15,510 nt of DNA from JBBQZO01 sp038207625 (lineage in GTDB: Bacteria > Pseudomonadota > Gammaproteobacteria > Burkholderiales > Burkholderiaceae_D), in contig JBBQZO010000062.1 in the NCBI GenBank assembly GCA_038207625.1, forward strand, positions 1 to 15,510, written 5' to 3'. This document shows, one piece after another, positions 1-6,277 of this stretch. The stretch's first letter is position 1, and each line of letters begins with the position of its first letter. Made by a program: the position numbers and the translations under genes. Under the pieces are notes generated by a model that had not been told where the DNA came from, did no database searches, and saw only the letters and a list, made by a program, of their open reading frames with translations.

Positions 1-1935
1 ATGCAGCTCGGTCTTCAACACGTCGGCCAGCGCCGCCGCGTTCGGCGCGCCCGCAAACGCGAGCTTGCCGCTGTCGCTCATTTGCCCGATACGCTCGATG
101 CGGTTCAGTTCAAGGCGCGCCAGTTCCAGCGCGTGCGCCTGCTGCGCGCCCAGCGTGTCGAATTCGCCCTTCCAGCGGGCGAACTGCTGCTCGCGTTCGC
201 GCGCGCGGCAGGCCAACTCGTGCTGCCATACGGCCTCCTGCTCCTGCTGCTTGAGCTGCTGGCGCTCGGCATCGATGTCGAGCTGGTCGCGCAGGCCCTG
301 CTTGTGCAATTGCTGGCTCAGACGCGCGGCGATGCCGTCGGCGTCGATGGTGCGCAGCAGTTTTTCGTGCTGCGCCAGCGCGTCGGCACCGGCGCCGCTG
401 CGGCGCAGCGCGGCGATCTGCTGGCTGATCTGTTCCACATCGTGGCTGCTGGCCTGGTCCTTGACGGCGTCGGTGCGCAACAGCGCGCGCTGGCGTTCCA
501 GCGCCAACTGATCCAGCCATTCCTGTTCACGCTGGGCCTGGCGCAAGCTGGCCGCGTTGCTGAGCGCCAGCTGCTGGTGCTGCGCGGTATGCTGCTCGGC
601 CTCGAGCGCGTGCTGGCGCTCGGTCACGTTGCGTTGCTCACGCTGCAGCAGCGCGAGCTGGGCGCGCTTGTGCGCCTCGTCCTCGATCGCCAGCGCCTGG
701 GCAATTTTGTTGGCAATTTGCTGCTGCAACAACTGGTGCGCGAAACGCTGCTGCGCCAGTTGGCCTTGTTCGAGCGCGTGCTGCTGGGCCAGCTCCATCT
801 CCGAGCGCATGCGGATCTGGGCCAGCTGGCGCAGATGGTCCCATTCCAGCACCTGATCGGCGCGCTGCGCGCCCTGCTCGCTGAGCGCGTGCTCCAGTTC
901 GGCCACCGCCGCGCCGGCGCCGCGCGCCATCGCCTCCTTGCGGTTTTTCGCCTCCAGCACGCGGCTGTACAGTTCCAGCTCGCGCAGCCGGATCGCATGC
1001 ACCCGCTCGGCCTCGCCGACCGTCAGTGCGAGCCGTTCGACGCTCTCGTCCTGGCGCAGTTCGGCGCGCCGGAAACGCAGCCGGCCTTCCTGCTCGTCGC
1101 GCCAGATGCGCTGCCACTCCTGTTCGTTGTACAACTCGTCGATCTGCTTGCGATGATCGAGCTCGACGCGCGCGTCGTCGACCACCAGCCACAGCGTGCC
1201 GATGCGGGCGCGGTTGGCGTCGAACTTGTCGTGCCGCAGCGCGACCGTGTCAACCTGGCTCACCGCCAGGCCGAACTGGGCCAGGCGCAGCTTGAGCGCA
1301 CCCTGCAGGCGTTCGTCGAGCTGGGCCGCCAGATCGGGGTTGCCGGCCATGTCGCGCAGCGAGCGCGCGCCGATGAACTCGCCCGCCAGCTGGCGCATCA
1401 TCGGTGCTATCAGTTCGCGCAAGTGGGTCGCTGTGACCGCGCCGGGAATGGTCATGAAATGCTGCGCAAATGCGGCCACCGGTTCGACCTTCAGGTGTAC
1501 CGTCATGCGCGCCGACACCATCAGATGTTCGGCGCTGGCCAACTGGTCAAACTCGAACTGGACGGGCAAGGCGATGGTGCGGGTAATCAAAATCTCGGCA
1601 TGCTGGTCGCGCAGCAGATTATTGAGGCGGGTGAACAGGCCCTCGAGCTGGTACTCGCCGGGCGGCACTTCGGTGGCCTTGTCGTTCTGTAAAATATAGG
1701 CGCGCGTGGCGGCGGGCACATGCAAGGTCTTGACGAACAGGCCCGACAGCGCGTCTACGCCGAAGAACACGGCCAGCTCGTCGCTGGAGGCGATCCAGCG
1801 ATTTTCACGCAGCACGACCGGATTGCGCGGCGCGCCCATCAGCATGCCGCAATGGCTGCAATAGTCGGCGGCGGTGGCATTTTTTTGGTCACAGCGCGGG
1901 CAGCGGGTGCCGCCAAGACCGAACATCTGGAACAT
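1..1935 (-). CDS. Zinc-ribbon SPFH/band-7 coiled-coil protein (3' end beyond window)
   Basis: The minus strand is open from an ATG at 1935 to the left edge, giving 645 codons without a stop, so the C-terminus lies outside the window. The start has a strong AAGGAG ribosome-binding site 6 nt upstream. Residues 12-29 form a zinc ribbon with two CxxC pairs (Cys12, Cys15, Cys26, Cys29). Residues about 70-250 resemble an SPFH/band-7 domain (beta strands starting around residue 72, then a helical stretch near 170-220). Residues about 255-615 are charged, Gln/Glu/Arg/Ala-rich and helical, with heptad-like character, as in flotillin-type coiled coils. The last visible residues contain a Pro-Asn-Ala-Ala-Ala-Leu-Ala stretch like the tail of SPFH proteins. 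Family knowledge: zinc-ribbon SPFH proteins such as Bacillus YdjI act at the membrane and recruit PspA-type stress proteins. No transmembrane helix is visible, so membrane association would be peripheral. It is the last visible gene of the operon, 90 nt after the Lon-like gene. The fold assignment is by eye. Confidence 0.85.
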   Translation of the reverse strand, partial: MFQMFGLGGTRCPRCDQKNATAADYCSHCGMLMGAPRNPVVLRENRWIASSDELAVFFGVDALSGLFVKTLHVPAATRAYILQNDKATEVPPGEYQLEGLFTRLNNLLRDQHAEILITRTIALPVQFEFDQLASAEHLMVSARMTVHLKVEPVAAFAQHFMTIPGAVTATHLRELIAPMMRQLAGEFIGARSLRDMAGNPDLAAQLDERLQGALKLRLAQFGLAVSQVDTVALRHDKFDANRARIGTLWLVVDDARVELDHRKQIDELYNEQEWQRIWRDEQEGRLRFRRAELRQDESVERLALTVGEAERVHAIRLRELELYSRVLEAKNRKEAMARGAGAAVAELEHALSEQGAQRADQVLEWDHLRQLAQIRMRSEMELAQQHALEQGQLAQQRFAHQLLQQQIANKIAQALAIEDEAHKRAQLALLQREQRNVTERQHALEAEQHTAQHQQLALSNAASLRQAQREQEWLDQLALERQRALLRTDAVKDQASSHDVEQISQQIAALRRSGAGADALAQHEKLLRTIDADGIAARLSQQLHKQGLRDQLDIDAERQQLKQQEQEAVWQHELACRAREREQQFARWKGEFDTLGAQQAHALELARLELNRIERIGQMSDSGKLAFAGAPNAAALADVLKTELH

Positions 1936-1941
1936 GTCACA

Positions 1942-1947
1942 CTCCTT
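1942..1947 (-). promoter_or_regulatory. Ribosome-binding site of the zinc-ribbon SPFH gene
   Basis: The minus strand reads AAGGAG six bases before the ATG at 1935. It is a near-perfect Shine-Dalgarno match and supports this start over the second Met at 1926. It is the best ribosome-binding site in the operon. Confidence 0.75.
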
Positions 1948-1999
1948 GTGGTTGATTGCATCGTGCGCACGCGCGGCCTGCTTCGATTTTAGCAGGGCC

Positions 2000-2021
2000 G
2001 CCGGCGCGCTGCAGCGCCGGC
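2000..2021. repeat. GC-rich inverted repeat after the Lon-like gene
   Basis: Two perfect 8-bp arms (GCCGGCGC at 2000-2007 and GCGCCGGC at 2014-2021) flank a 6-nt loop, 4 nt beyond the stop codon of the 336-aa gene and 64 nt before the next start. On the minus-strand transcript no run of U follows the stem, so it is not a canonical intrinsic terminator. It might attenuate transcription, protect an mRNA 3' end, or do nothing. Confidence 0.5.
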
Positions 2022-2025
2022 ACGT

Positions 2026-3036
2026 TCAGATCAGGCCGAGCGTGTCGACGCAGGCGAACGATGCTTGCCGCGCGGCCAGCGCCGGTCCGAATTCGGGCAC
2101 CAGCGCCGCCGCCCAGGCGCCCGGCAGCAGCAGCCGGTCGCCCGGCATCGCCTCGGCCAGCATCAGCACGCATTTCGGTTCCAAGCCTTGCACGTTGTCG
2201 ACGCGTCCGGCATGCCAGGCGCTCGAGCAACCGGTGGCGATCAGGCGTCCGCGCGCAGGCAGCTCGCGTCCGCGCGCGAGCCGGTCGGCCATCACCAGCG
2301 CCAGTTCGTACGAGTCGCCGTGAAACTGGTCTTGCTCGAAGCGCACCACGCTGCGCCAGCGACCCAGGCCGCGTCCGTCGAAGTGGCGCGCGCCGACCAA
2401 CGCACGGCGCACCGCCAGCGCGGCGCCCAGGTCCAGGCCCAGCACGGCGATGGTGTCCTCTTCGTCAACGCCTTCGGGCAGGATCGGGTGCACGCTCACT
2501 TCCACCCAGCACAGGCGGTCGTGCATGCCGCCGCTATGCAGCGGAAACCAGGCGCGCGCCGACGACACCGCCGCGCCCGGATCGGAATGACCATTCAGTG
2601 CACCCAAGTGAGTTAAGCCATCGGGCCCGCCCAGCAGCGGCGTGAGCACGTGCGGCGCCGCTATCAGGTCGTGTCCGCGCACCTGGCCAAGCTGCCAGGC
2701 GTCGGACCAGCCGTTGGCCAGCGTTGCCTGCTGCGGGCACACCAGCCCGCGCACCATGCGGTCGGCCAGTACGGCGGCCAGTTCCCAGTCGCGCTCGTGC
2801 GCTTGCGGCGCGCGCTCCATGCTGACGACGACCTGGTCGCGGCTGTCGATGCGCGCTTCGGTGTGACGCGCCAGCCGCAACACCTGCTGCATGCGCTCGC
2901 CCATTGCGGGCGCGCCCTTGATGTCGCATTTGACGTCGGCGCGTCCGGCGCGCGCGCGCCGCGTGGCCGTCACGCGCACCACGCTGCCGTCGGCAAGGAT
3001 GGTGCGGCACTCGGCGCTGGCAGGCAGGCCGTTCAT
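2026..3036 (-). CDS. Lon/ChlI-type (S16-like) protease-fold protein, tandem domains, no ATPase
   Basis: The product has 336 residues. The ATG at 3036 overlaps the stop of the preceding gene as ATGA, so translation is probably coupled; no good Shine-Dalgarno is present. Two halves repeat the same pattern. The first (about residues 18-135) has an ELAAVLADRMVRG segment at 85-97; the second (about 176-310) has ELALVMADRLARG at 244-256. The second copy matches the Lon proteolytic domain in order: Gly-Asp-Ser at 240-242, then Thr-Gly at 268-269, Gly-Arg-Val at 277-279, and Gly-Leu-Glu-Pro-Lys at 284-288, followed by a Leu-Leu-Leu-Pro strand. Ser242 and Lys288 fall where E. coli Lon has catalytic Ser679 and Lys722 (46 versus 43 residues apart). 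The first copy has Arg-Asp-Trp in place of the serine motif and looks inactive. There is no Walker A motif, so no AAA+ ATPase is attached. No signal peptide is seen, so it should be cytoplasmic. The gene is well supported; the fold is a by-eye alignment and needs profile or structural confirmation. Confidence 0.85.
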   Translation of the reverse strand: MNGLPASAECRTILADGSVVRVTATRRARAGRADVKCDIKGAPAMGERMQQVLRLARHTEARIDSRDQVVVSMERAPQAHERDWELAAVLADRMVRGLVCPQQATLANGWSDAWQLGQVRGHDLIAAPHVLTPLLGGPDGLTHLGALNGHSDPGAAVSSARAWFPLHSGGMHDRLCWVEVSVHPILPEGVDEEDTIAVLGLDLGAALAVRRALVGARHFDGRGLGRWRSVVRFEQDQFHGDSYELALVMADRLARGRELPARGRLIATGCSSAWHAGRVDNVQGLEPKCVLMLAEAMPGDRLLLPGAWAAALVPEFGPALAARQASFACVDTLGLI

Positions 3037-4298
3037 GCCGGCTCGCGCTGCGCGCTGCAGATCAAGCGACGCGCGCCGACCGCCTGCTCGATGTTGGCCA
3101 CAATCCGGTCGGCGTCATCAAACAGCGCGTCCAGCTGGGCCGGCGCGGCATCGTTCAGGCGCGCCAGCAAGGCCCATGCCTCGTCGAGCGCACCCACCGC
3201 CTGCGCGCTGTCGCGCGCGCGCCGCTGCTGCTCGGCCGCGCCGAGTGGCTGGTCGGGCGTCGCCCATTCCAGCGACGGCATGCTGTTCACGCTCAGGCTG
3301 ACCAGGTCCAGGCGTTGCAGCAGCTCGCGATGTAATTTGAACAGCGCCGGCCCGGGCGGCAGCAGCGCCAGACGCAGGCAACACATCACGCTGGGCAGCT
3401 CGAGGAACAGGCGGCGCAAGGCGCGCGCGTCCTTGATGAAGGCGTCCTCGGCGGGCGCGCACGGCAGCGCAGATACCGGCGCTTGCGCCTGTCCCAGCCC
3501 CGAAGCCGGAGCCAGAGCACTAGCCGAGGCCGGAGCCGGGATCGAAGCCGAAGCGGAAGATGGAGCCGACGCCGGAACCGAGGCCAAACCCGGAGTCGTA
3601 GCCGACACCAAAGATGGCACCGACGCCGAAGTCTGCCCCTGCGTCGCTGGTGGCGCCGGCATGGCGCTCACGCACGGGGCAGCCGCGTTGTGCGCCGCCC
3701 GCGCGCTTAATATGCGCGCATAGTCGACGCTCTCGCCCAAGTCGACCGGCAGACATTCTTCCAGCGTGATGCCAAAGCGGGTATACAGCAGGCGGTTCAG
3801 GCCGGCCCGAAACAGATCCCATTCAGCCTCGGTAGTGCACGGGGGCAGCGCCAGATTGCCTTGAAGCAAACCAAGCTGCAGCGCGTGTTCGCAGGCCTGC
3901 TGCAAACCGGCGCGTTCCAACTGTCCTTCGGCCTCGCTCATCAGGTACAGGTCGAAGCGCTGTTGCATCACGCGCGGGTCGGCACTGTCGATCACTGCCT
4001 GCAGGCGCAAGCCGATTTCCGGCGCTTGCGCGTACGGGGTGACGTCGAACTGGTAGGGGCCGGGATGAAAACAACAGGCGGTGTCGGCGTCGCGCAACAC
4101 GATGCGTGCACCCGCGTCGAGACGGCGCAGGTGTCCGCCCTGCTCAAACACCAGGCCCACGCACGCTGGCGGCACCAGCGCGCCGGCGTCGACCCGGCGC
4201 GCGATCGTGTCGGTGCCCAGCCGGACGGCGGCGTCGGCGGGCCGGGTCGCATCAAGCGCGGGTGCGCCGGCGCGCCCAGGCCAGTTGAACAGTCCCAT
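3033..4298 (-). CDS. SPFH-like N-terminal protein with Ala/Pro/Ser linker and helical C-terminus
   Basis: The product has 421 residues. I chose the ATG at 4298 because it follows the previous stop by 10 nt and has a TAAGG ribosome-binding site overlapping that stop; the 65 in-frame codons upstream are Arg/Cys-rich shadow sequence inside the previous gene. Residues about 30-190 resemble an SPFH-type domain: a short beta segment starting Val-Pro-Pro at 42-44, then Gly-Pro-Tyr-Gln-Phe near 80-84, then a helical part ending with a beta-like Phe-Gly-Ile-Thr-Leu at 175-179, the pattern seen in the downstream zinc-ribbon SPFH gene. Residues about 206-282 are low complexity (Ala, Pro, Ser). Residues about 283-415 are predicted helical. 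No signal peptide or membrane helix is visible. It overlaps the downstream Lon-like gene by 4 nt. It may form mixed assemblies with the last gene, which is inference. The SPFH assignment is weaker than for that gene. Confidence 0.8.
   Translation of the reverse strand: MGLFNWPGRAGAPALDATRPADAAVRLGTDTIARRVDAGALVPPACVGLVFEQGGHLRRLDAGARIVLRDADTACCFHPGPYQFDVTPYAQAPEIGLRLQAVIDSADPRVMQQRFDLYLMSEAEGQLERAGLQQACEHALQLGLLQGNLALPPCTTEAEWDLFRAGLNRLLYTRFGITLEECLPVDLGESVDYARILSARAAHNAAAPCVSAMPAPPATQGQTSASVPSLVSATTPGLASVPASAPSSASASIPAPASASALAPASGLGQAQAPVSALPCAPAEDAFIKDARALRRLFLELPSVMCCLRLALLPPGPALFKLHRELLQRLDLVSLSVNSMPSLEWATPDQPLGAAEQQRRARDSAQAVGALDEAWALLARLNDAAPAQLDALFDDADRIVANIEQAVGARRLICSAQREPA
3453..3683 (-). 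repeat. Degenerate low-complexity repeat encoding an Ala/Pro/Ser linker
   Basis: On the plus strand this stretch is dominated by degenerate six-base units close to GCCGAA and GCCGGA. They encode residues about 206-282 of the 421-aa protein, almost all Ala, Pro, Ser, Val and Leu, with repeated Pro-Ala-Ser and Ser-Ala-Ser steps. The reading frame stays open, so this is an interdomain linker that has grown by slippage or duplication and probably varies in length between strains. Confidence 0.7.
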
Positions 4299-4306
4299 CA
4301 CGCAGG

Positions 4307-4311
4307 CCTTA
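4307..4311 (-). promoter_or_regulatory. Ribosome-binding site overlapping a stop codon
   Basis: The minus strand reads TAAGG, in which TAA is the stop of the 186-aa gene and AAGG lies 8 nt before the ATG at 4298. The arrangement favours re-initiation by ribosomes ending on the upstream gene and decides the start of the 421-aa protein. Confidence 0.5.
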
Positions 4312-4869
4312 GCGGCGCACCGGTTCGACCGCGAAGCGCGCGCCGTACCGCTGCAGATGGTCGGCCGGCGGCGCCGCGAACGGCCAGGCCGCCTCGCATT
4401 CGCCGTCCGCGTCGAGGCCCCCTTCGAGCATGATTTCGCCGGCCCCGTCGCGCACCCGCAGCGGCGCCTCCGCGCGCAGCAGCGCCTTGGCAAACGGCGC
4501 GTCGGGCGCCAGTTGCAGGATCACCCGCCAGGCGCCGTCCTGCGCCACGAAGTGCAAGCTCCAGTGCCGGTCATCGGTGACCAGCGTGGCCAGCGCGCTG
4601 TCGCTGGCCGCCGCACGCAACATGCCGACGCTGCCGCCCCATTGCGCGTCGTTGGCGCTGGCGCGCCGTGCATGCGCCAGTTGGCCCAGCCGGCGCGCCG
4701 TCAGCGGCGACTCCTGCAGCGCCACCTGTTCAAGTTTGCTCAAGGGGCGCGTGCCATCCAGCGCGGCGCGCAGCACCTCGTCAGCCAGCATCAGGCGGTC
4801 GCCTTCGACGCTGCGCGCCAGCAGCAGTTTTTGCTGCAGGCGGTGTTCCAGTTCAGCGGGTCGTTTCAA
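4309..4869 (-). CDS. Unknown 186-aa protein with helical N-terminus and beta-rich C-terminus (TTG start)
   Basis: I place the start at a TTG at 4869, six bases after a GGAG ribosome-binding site that lies inside the end of the previous gene. The two genes overlap by 17 nt in different frames. Earlier starts in this frame, up to 5034, give Arg/Cys/Pro-rich shadow sequence and no better site. Residues about 1-65 are helical and carry a Leu-Ala-Asp-Glu...Ala-Leu...Glu-Ser-Pro-Leu-Thr-Ala-Arg-Arg pattern that recalls N-termini of small regulatory (anti-sigma-like) proteins. Residues about 95-186 look beta-rich, with repeated short hydrophobic strands and Gly turns. No signal peptide or membrane helix is visible. 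I do not recognise the family. Tight packing between the 437-aa and 421-aa genes implies co-translation and a shared task. Confidence 0.75.
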   Translation of the reverse strand: MKRPAELEHRLQQKLLLARSVEGDRLMLADEVLRAALDGTRPLSKLEQVALQESPLTARRLGQLAHARRASANDAQWGGSVGMLRAAASDSALATLVTDDRHWSLHFVAQDGAWRVILQLAPDAPFAKALLRAEAPLRVRDGAGEIMLEGGLDADGECEAAWPFAAPPADHLQRYGARFAVEPVRR

Positions 4870-6166
4870 GGTGTTCTCCAGTATGTGGTGTGGCGGCGCG
4901 CAGCTTGACGATCGCCTCGTTGCGACGCTTGCGCAGCGTCGGCAACGAGATCTGGTCCAGCCCCGCCAGTTGCAGCATGGTCGGCAGCGCGCCGGTGGCC
5001 GGGTCGCACCACTGGTCGGGATAGCTGTCGTCAAAAGCGCCCATCAATTTCAAGTACACGGCCAGACGCACCGCCAACGATTCGGCGTGCAGCGTGCGCA
5101 CGCTCCAGCTGGCGCCGTCCTGCGCGGCCCACGCCATCTCGACAAAGCGGGGGGGCAGTGAAACGCGCTCGGCCACTTGCTGCGTCAGCTGCGGGTCCGG
5201 GTCGGACCATGGCGCGATGGCGGGCGCCTCGTCCGGCAGAGCCGCGTCGGCGAACTCGTCGTCGGGCGCGGCCAGAATCCGGTCCGCGCCGGCACCATCA
5301 TCGCTTGTTTCCGCTTCGGCAAGCACACGCCAGTAATCGTCTATCCATGTATCGGCCACGCTGGCGTCGTTTGCCCAGTCATGATCTTGATTGGCCGACA
5401 ACTGTTCGTACTCGGCGATCTCGCCAAGCATCGCGGCGATCTTGTCCGGATTGTCCTTCAGATTGGCAAAACGCTTCGAGCGCGTGTGCAGAGGACCCGG
5501 GCTGCCGTCGAACTGTTCGCGCGAGGCGCTCCAGCGGATGATCCAGTGGGCCTTGCAGGCGCCGATCGACTTCATCTGGCGCGCCTCGATCGGCATGCCG
5601 GCCAGCGGATGTCCGACAATCTCGGCCACCTGCGCGGTGTGCGTCTGCCAGGCGCCAAACAGGCGCGCGATGTCGCTGTAGGCGGTGTCGAGCATGCGAT
5701 AGGCGTAAATCTTGTTGGGGCTGCAGGCGCGCCCGCAGGCGACCTGGTAATTGTCGGCGTCAACCTTGTCGCGCAGGCCCGCGTACATGTCGTTGACCTT
5801 CTTGCGCAGCATCGCCGGGCCGCTCGGACCCAGCCAGAACGCTCCCAGCTTGGCGTGTTCAAGGATGCAAGCGTTGACCATCGCGGCCCAGAAGCTGGGG
5901 TGGGCCTGCAGCTCGTAGACCAGGCTCAGCGCCAGTTCTTGCACGCTCTCGCCATAGCTGTTGGCGCTGACCAGTTCGCGCGCGCCGCTGTGGCGCAGCA
6001 AGTCCCCCATCGCGTCGGTGTACACGTCGAGCTGGACCGCCTGTTGCGCCGGCTCGAGCAGGCCGGCGACACCGGCGGCGTCAAACGCCAGCAGCGAGCA
6101 GCGCCCCAGCAATTTGCGCACCTGCTCCCAACCGTATTCCTGATAGCGGGTTCCCGGCAAGCGCAT
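4853..6166 (-). CDS. Unknown 437-aa protein with possible C-terminal helix-turn-helix
   Basis: The ATG at 6166 is preceded by GAGGA with 4 nt spacing, and no in-frame start lies further upstream before a stop. Residues about 1-255 are mostly helical, with aromatic-rich stretches and cysteines at 100, 144, 148 and 204; Cys144 and Cys148 lie close together but I see no complete metal site. Residues about 256-330 are acidic (many Asp/Glu/Ala) and look like a disordered linker. The last 100 residues end in a stretch (about 395-425) with Leu-Ala-Gly-Leu, Ser-Leu-Pro-Thr-Leu-Arg-Lys-Arg-Arg and Lys-Leu-Arg, in the style of the recognition helix of sigma-70 region 4 or LuxR-type DNA-binding domains. 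No signal peptide or transmembrane helix is seen, so it is probably cytoplasmic. It starts 111 nt after the transpeptidase stop and overlaps the 186-aa gene by 17 nt. The family is not recognised; the DNA-binding suggestion is weak. Confidence 0.85.
   Translation of the reverse strand: MRLPGTRYQEYGWEQVRKLLGRCSLLAFDAAGVAGLLEPAQQAVQLDVYTDAMGDLLRHSGARELVSANSYGESVQELALSLVYELQAHPSFWAAMVNACILEHAKLGAFWLGPSGPAMLRKKVNDMYAGLRDKVDADNYQVACGRACSPNKIYAYRMLDTAYSDIARLFGAWQTHTAQVAEIVGHPLAGMPIEARQMKSIGACKAHWIIRWSASREQFDGSPGPLHTRSKRFANLKDNPDKIAAMLGEIAEYEQLSANQDHDWANDASVADTWIDDYWRVLAEAETSDDGAGADRILAAPDDEFADAALPDEAPAIAPWSDPDPQLTQQVAERVSLPPRFVEMAWAAQDGASWSVRTLHAESLAVRLAVYLKLMGAFDDSYPDQWCDPATGALPTMLQLAGLDQISLPTLRKRRNEAIVKLRAATPHTGEHLETTR
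4876..4879 (-). promoter_or_regulatory. Ribosome-binding site selecting a TTG start
   Basis: GGAG on the minus strand lies 6 nt before the TTG at 4869 and within the last codons of the 437-aa gene. It is the reason for choosing the TTG start of the 186-aa protein. Confidence 0.5.
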
Positions 6167-6170
6167 ACAT

Positions 6171-6175
6171 TCCTC
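6171..6175 (-). promoter_or_regulatory. Ribosome-binding site of the 437-aa gene
   Basis: The minus strand reads GAGGA four bases before the ATG at 6166. The 111-nt gap in which it lies (6167-6277) shows no convincing promoter or terminator, so read-through from the transpeptidase gene is the simplest view. Confidence 0.5.
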
Positions 6176-6277
6176 ATCATGATGGTGGGCCCGGCGCGCG
6201 ACAACGGCGTGTCACGTGCGACGGGTGTGTTCCGATCATGCCACACAGCATCGTCCGCGCAGGTGCGCTGGAAGCGC

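Noticed and set aside
1..1692. Plus-strand open frame of 563 codons at the left edge
   Set aside because: It mirrors codon for codon the zinc-ribbon SPFH gene, which has a strong ribosome-binding site and recognisable domains. The plus-strand product is Leu/Gln/Arg-rich without motifs.
3453..3683. Repeat array considered as a CRISPR or mobile repeat
   Set aside because: The units are short, degenerate and in frame with an Ala/Pro/Ser linker; there are no spacers.
2650..3723. Plus-strand open frame of 357 codons opposite the Lon-like and SPFH-like genes
   Set aside because: It spans the join of two well-supported minus-strand genes and its later part is only the complement of the low-complexity linker.
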